Positions 63,349 to 64,000 of a DNA stretch of 64,000 nt are shown in pieces. Positions within the stretch are counted from its first letter, which is position 1. Each line of letters starts with the position of its first letter. The stretch is from Rhabdobacter roseus. GTDB lineage: Bacteria; Bacteroidota; Bacteroidia; Cytophagales; Spirosomataceae. The notes under the pieces were generated by a model. That model was not told the origin of the DNA. It ran no database searches and saw only the letters and a program-made list of their open reading frames with translations. Location: positions 124,001 through 188,000 of the forward strand of contig NZ_JACHGF010000010.1 in assembly GCF_014202275.1 (NCBI RefSeq). The letters are read 5' to 3'. The translations under genes were made by a program, and so were the position numbers.

Positions 63349-64000
63349 TCGTTTTTTCGGTAAATCGTTGAAAAATGCGGTCGGCAATGTGGGCTGCGGC
63401 CTCGTCCCGGCAGGGAGCGAAGCTGGGCCAGTCATTCAGATCAATGATGTGGAAATCGCCCTCCGGGCTAATGATGGCATCTCCGCCGTAAACGTCTACG
63501 CCCAGTACTTCGGCCGAGGTACTGGCCACCTGTTTGAGCCTATTTTCGTCAAAAGCGTGGTACATGGACTTCCCGTTAATGCTTTCGTAGGCCGAGAATT
63601 TGTGGTGGTTGGAGTCGTACGGATAAAACCAAAAGAAAAAATCAGTTCCGTACACCCCGTAGAACTTAACCAGATCGCCCACCAGATGTTCCGAAATAAC
63701 GGCGTCGGGGATGTTTCGGAACGAGTACTCCCGAAGTACCTCCTGGGCCTCCCGGCGGGAGTAGGCAAAGGTGACGTCCTCTTTATGAATGGCGTGAAAA
63801 TCGCCCCGTTTGATCCAAAAGCCCTTTCCCGGTAGTGCTTCAAATACCTCGTCGCCGGTGTAGGACGTAGGTACCGCAAAGCTTCTGGGGTAAGGTACCT
63901 GATGCTTGATCAAGGCATTGGTCATGTTGGTCCGGAAGCAATTTTCAATCCCGAAGCCCGAATTCACCACCACGGCTCCTGCCTCTTCCAGTTGCTGTAG
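63341..64000 (-). CDS. ATP-grasp-like protein, 5' end outside the window
   Basis: At least 219 residues; the frame is open to the edge and continues upstream. KGFWIKRGDFHAIHKEDV and VDVYGGDAIISPEGDFHIIDLNDWPSF look like the ATP-binding and metal-binding ends of an ATP-grasp fold (RimK-type), which joins a carboxylate to an amine or thiol. Whole-length domains cannot be judged because the start is missing. First visible gene of the operon. Confidence 0.65.
   Translation of the reverse strand, partial: LQQLEEAGAVVVNSGFGIENCFRTNMTNALIKHQVPYPRSFAVPTSYTGDEVFEALPGKGFWIKRGDFHAIHKEDVTFAYSRREAQEVLREYSFRNIPDAVISEHLVGDLVKFYGVYGTDFFFWFYPYDSNHHKFSAYESINGKSMYHAFDENRLKQVASTSAEVLGVDVYGGDAIISPEGDFHIIDLNDWPSFAPCRDEAAAHIADRIFQRFTEKTNG

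Overview
The window looks like a chromosomal segment of a moderately GC-rich member of the Bacteroidetes, most likely Cytophagales. The signs are TAnnTTTG-type promoter boxes upstream of several genes, a kdp operon with a short KdpD, a separate histidine kinase and a sigma-54 response regulator, DUF4890/DUF4833-type secreted proteins, and a glycogen-to-trehalose operon. I saw no rRNA, tRNA or CRISPR array. The native DNA is strikingly rich in the hexamer palindrome RGTACY, both inside genes and in terminator-like hairpins.

Layout. 1-10 kb holds housekeeping genes: a truncated sugar-lactonase-like protein, inorganic pyrophosphatase, release factor 3, small conserved proteins, an S24-type repressor, a histidine kinase / response regulator / response-regulator-cyclase operon, and DNA polymerase IV (dinB). 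From 10.27 to 17.92 kb the base composition drops sharply and the DNA is organised as cassettes. Each ends in a long imperfect palindrome with TAAC...GTTA ends, and complete units begin with a short sequence (TTAGGTGC, TTATAGGGC) that reappears as its reverse complement at the unit's own 3' element. This is the hallmark of integron gene cassettes, but no integrase is visible here. Cargo includes a two-component system with an Omp85-like outer-membrane protein, an ABM-domain protein and a solute-binding-like protein. One cassette was broken by an IS630-family element, itself split by an IS3-family element.

18.2-28.4 kb, minus strand, is the potassium-uptake locus: sigma-54 regulator, a 26-residue peptide, kdpF, kdpA, kdpB, kdpC, a beta-barrel protein, short KdpD and a HAMP-PAS histidine kinase. 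28.6-33.4 kb is a second cassette island. It carries a duplicated 3' end of dinB, a second copy of the 112-bp leader found after dinB, further cassettes (DUF7010 membrane protein, unknown 389-residue protein, secreted RidA-like protein, membrane protein) and a second copy of the sequence on the right side of the first island.

33.5-43.4 kb has a dipeptidyl-peptidase IV, a cellobiose 2-epimerase-type enzyme, a zinc/cation CDF exporter, a large membrane protein, an outer-membrane protein and a purple-acid-phosphatase-like enzyme. 43.8-58.0 kb is carbohydrate storage: glgX, treZ and a fused treY-malQ gene in an overlapping operon, two DUF421 proteins with zinc ribbons, an oxidoreductase, then a second treZ with a GH13 alpha-glucosidase on the other strand. 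Together these would debranch glycogen, release trehalose and recycle short maltodextrins. 58.3-64.0 kb is a tightly packed minus-strand operon (ATP-grasp-like protein, CDP-alcohol phosphatidyltransferase, flippase-like membrane protein, HAD phosphatase, PfkB kinase, DUF4833 protein, second CDP-alcohol phosphatidyltransferase) that I infer builds an unusual phospholipid or phosphodiester head group.
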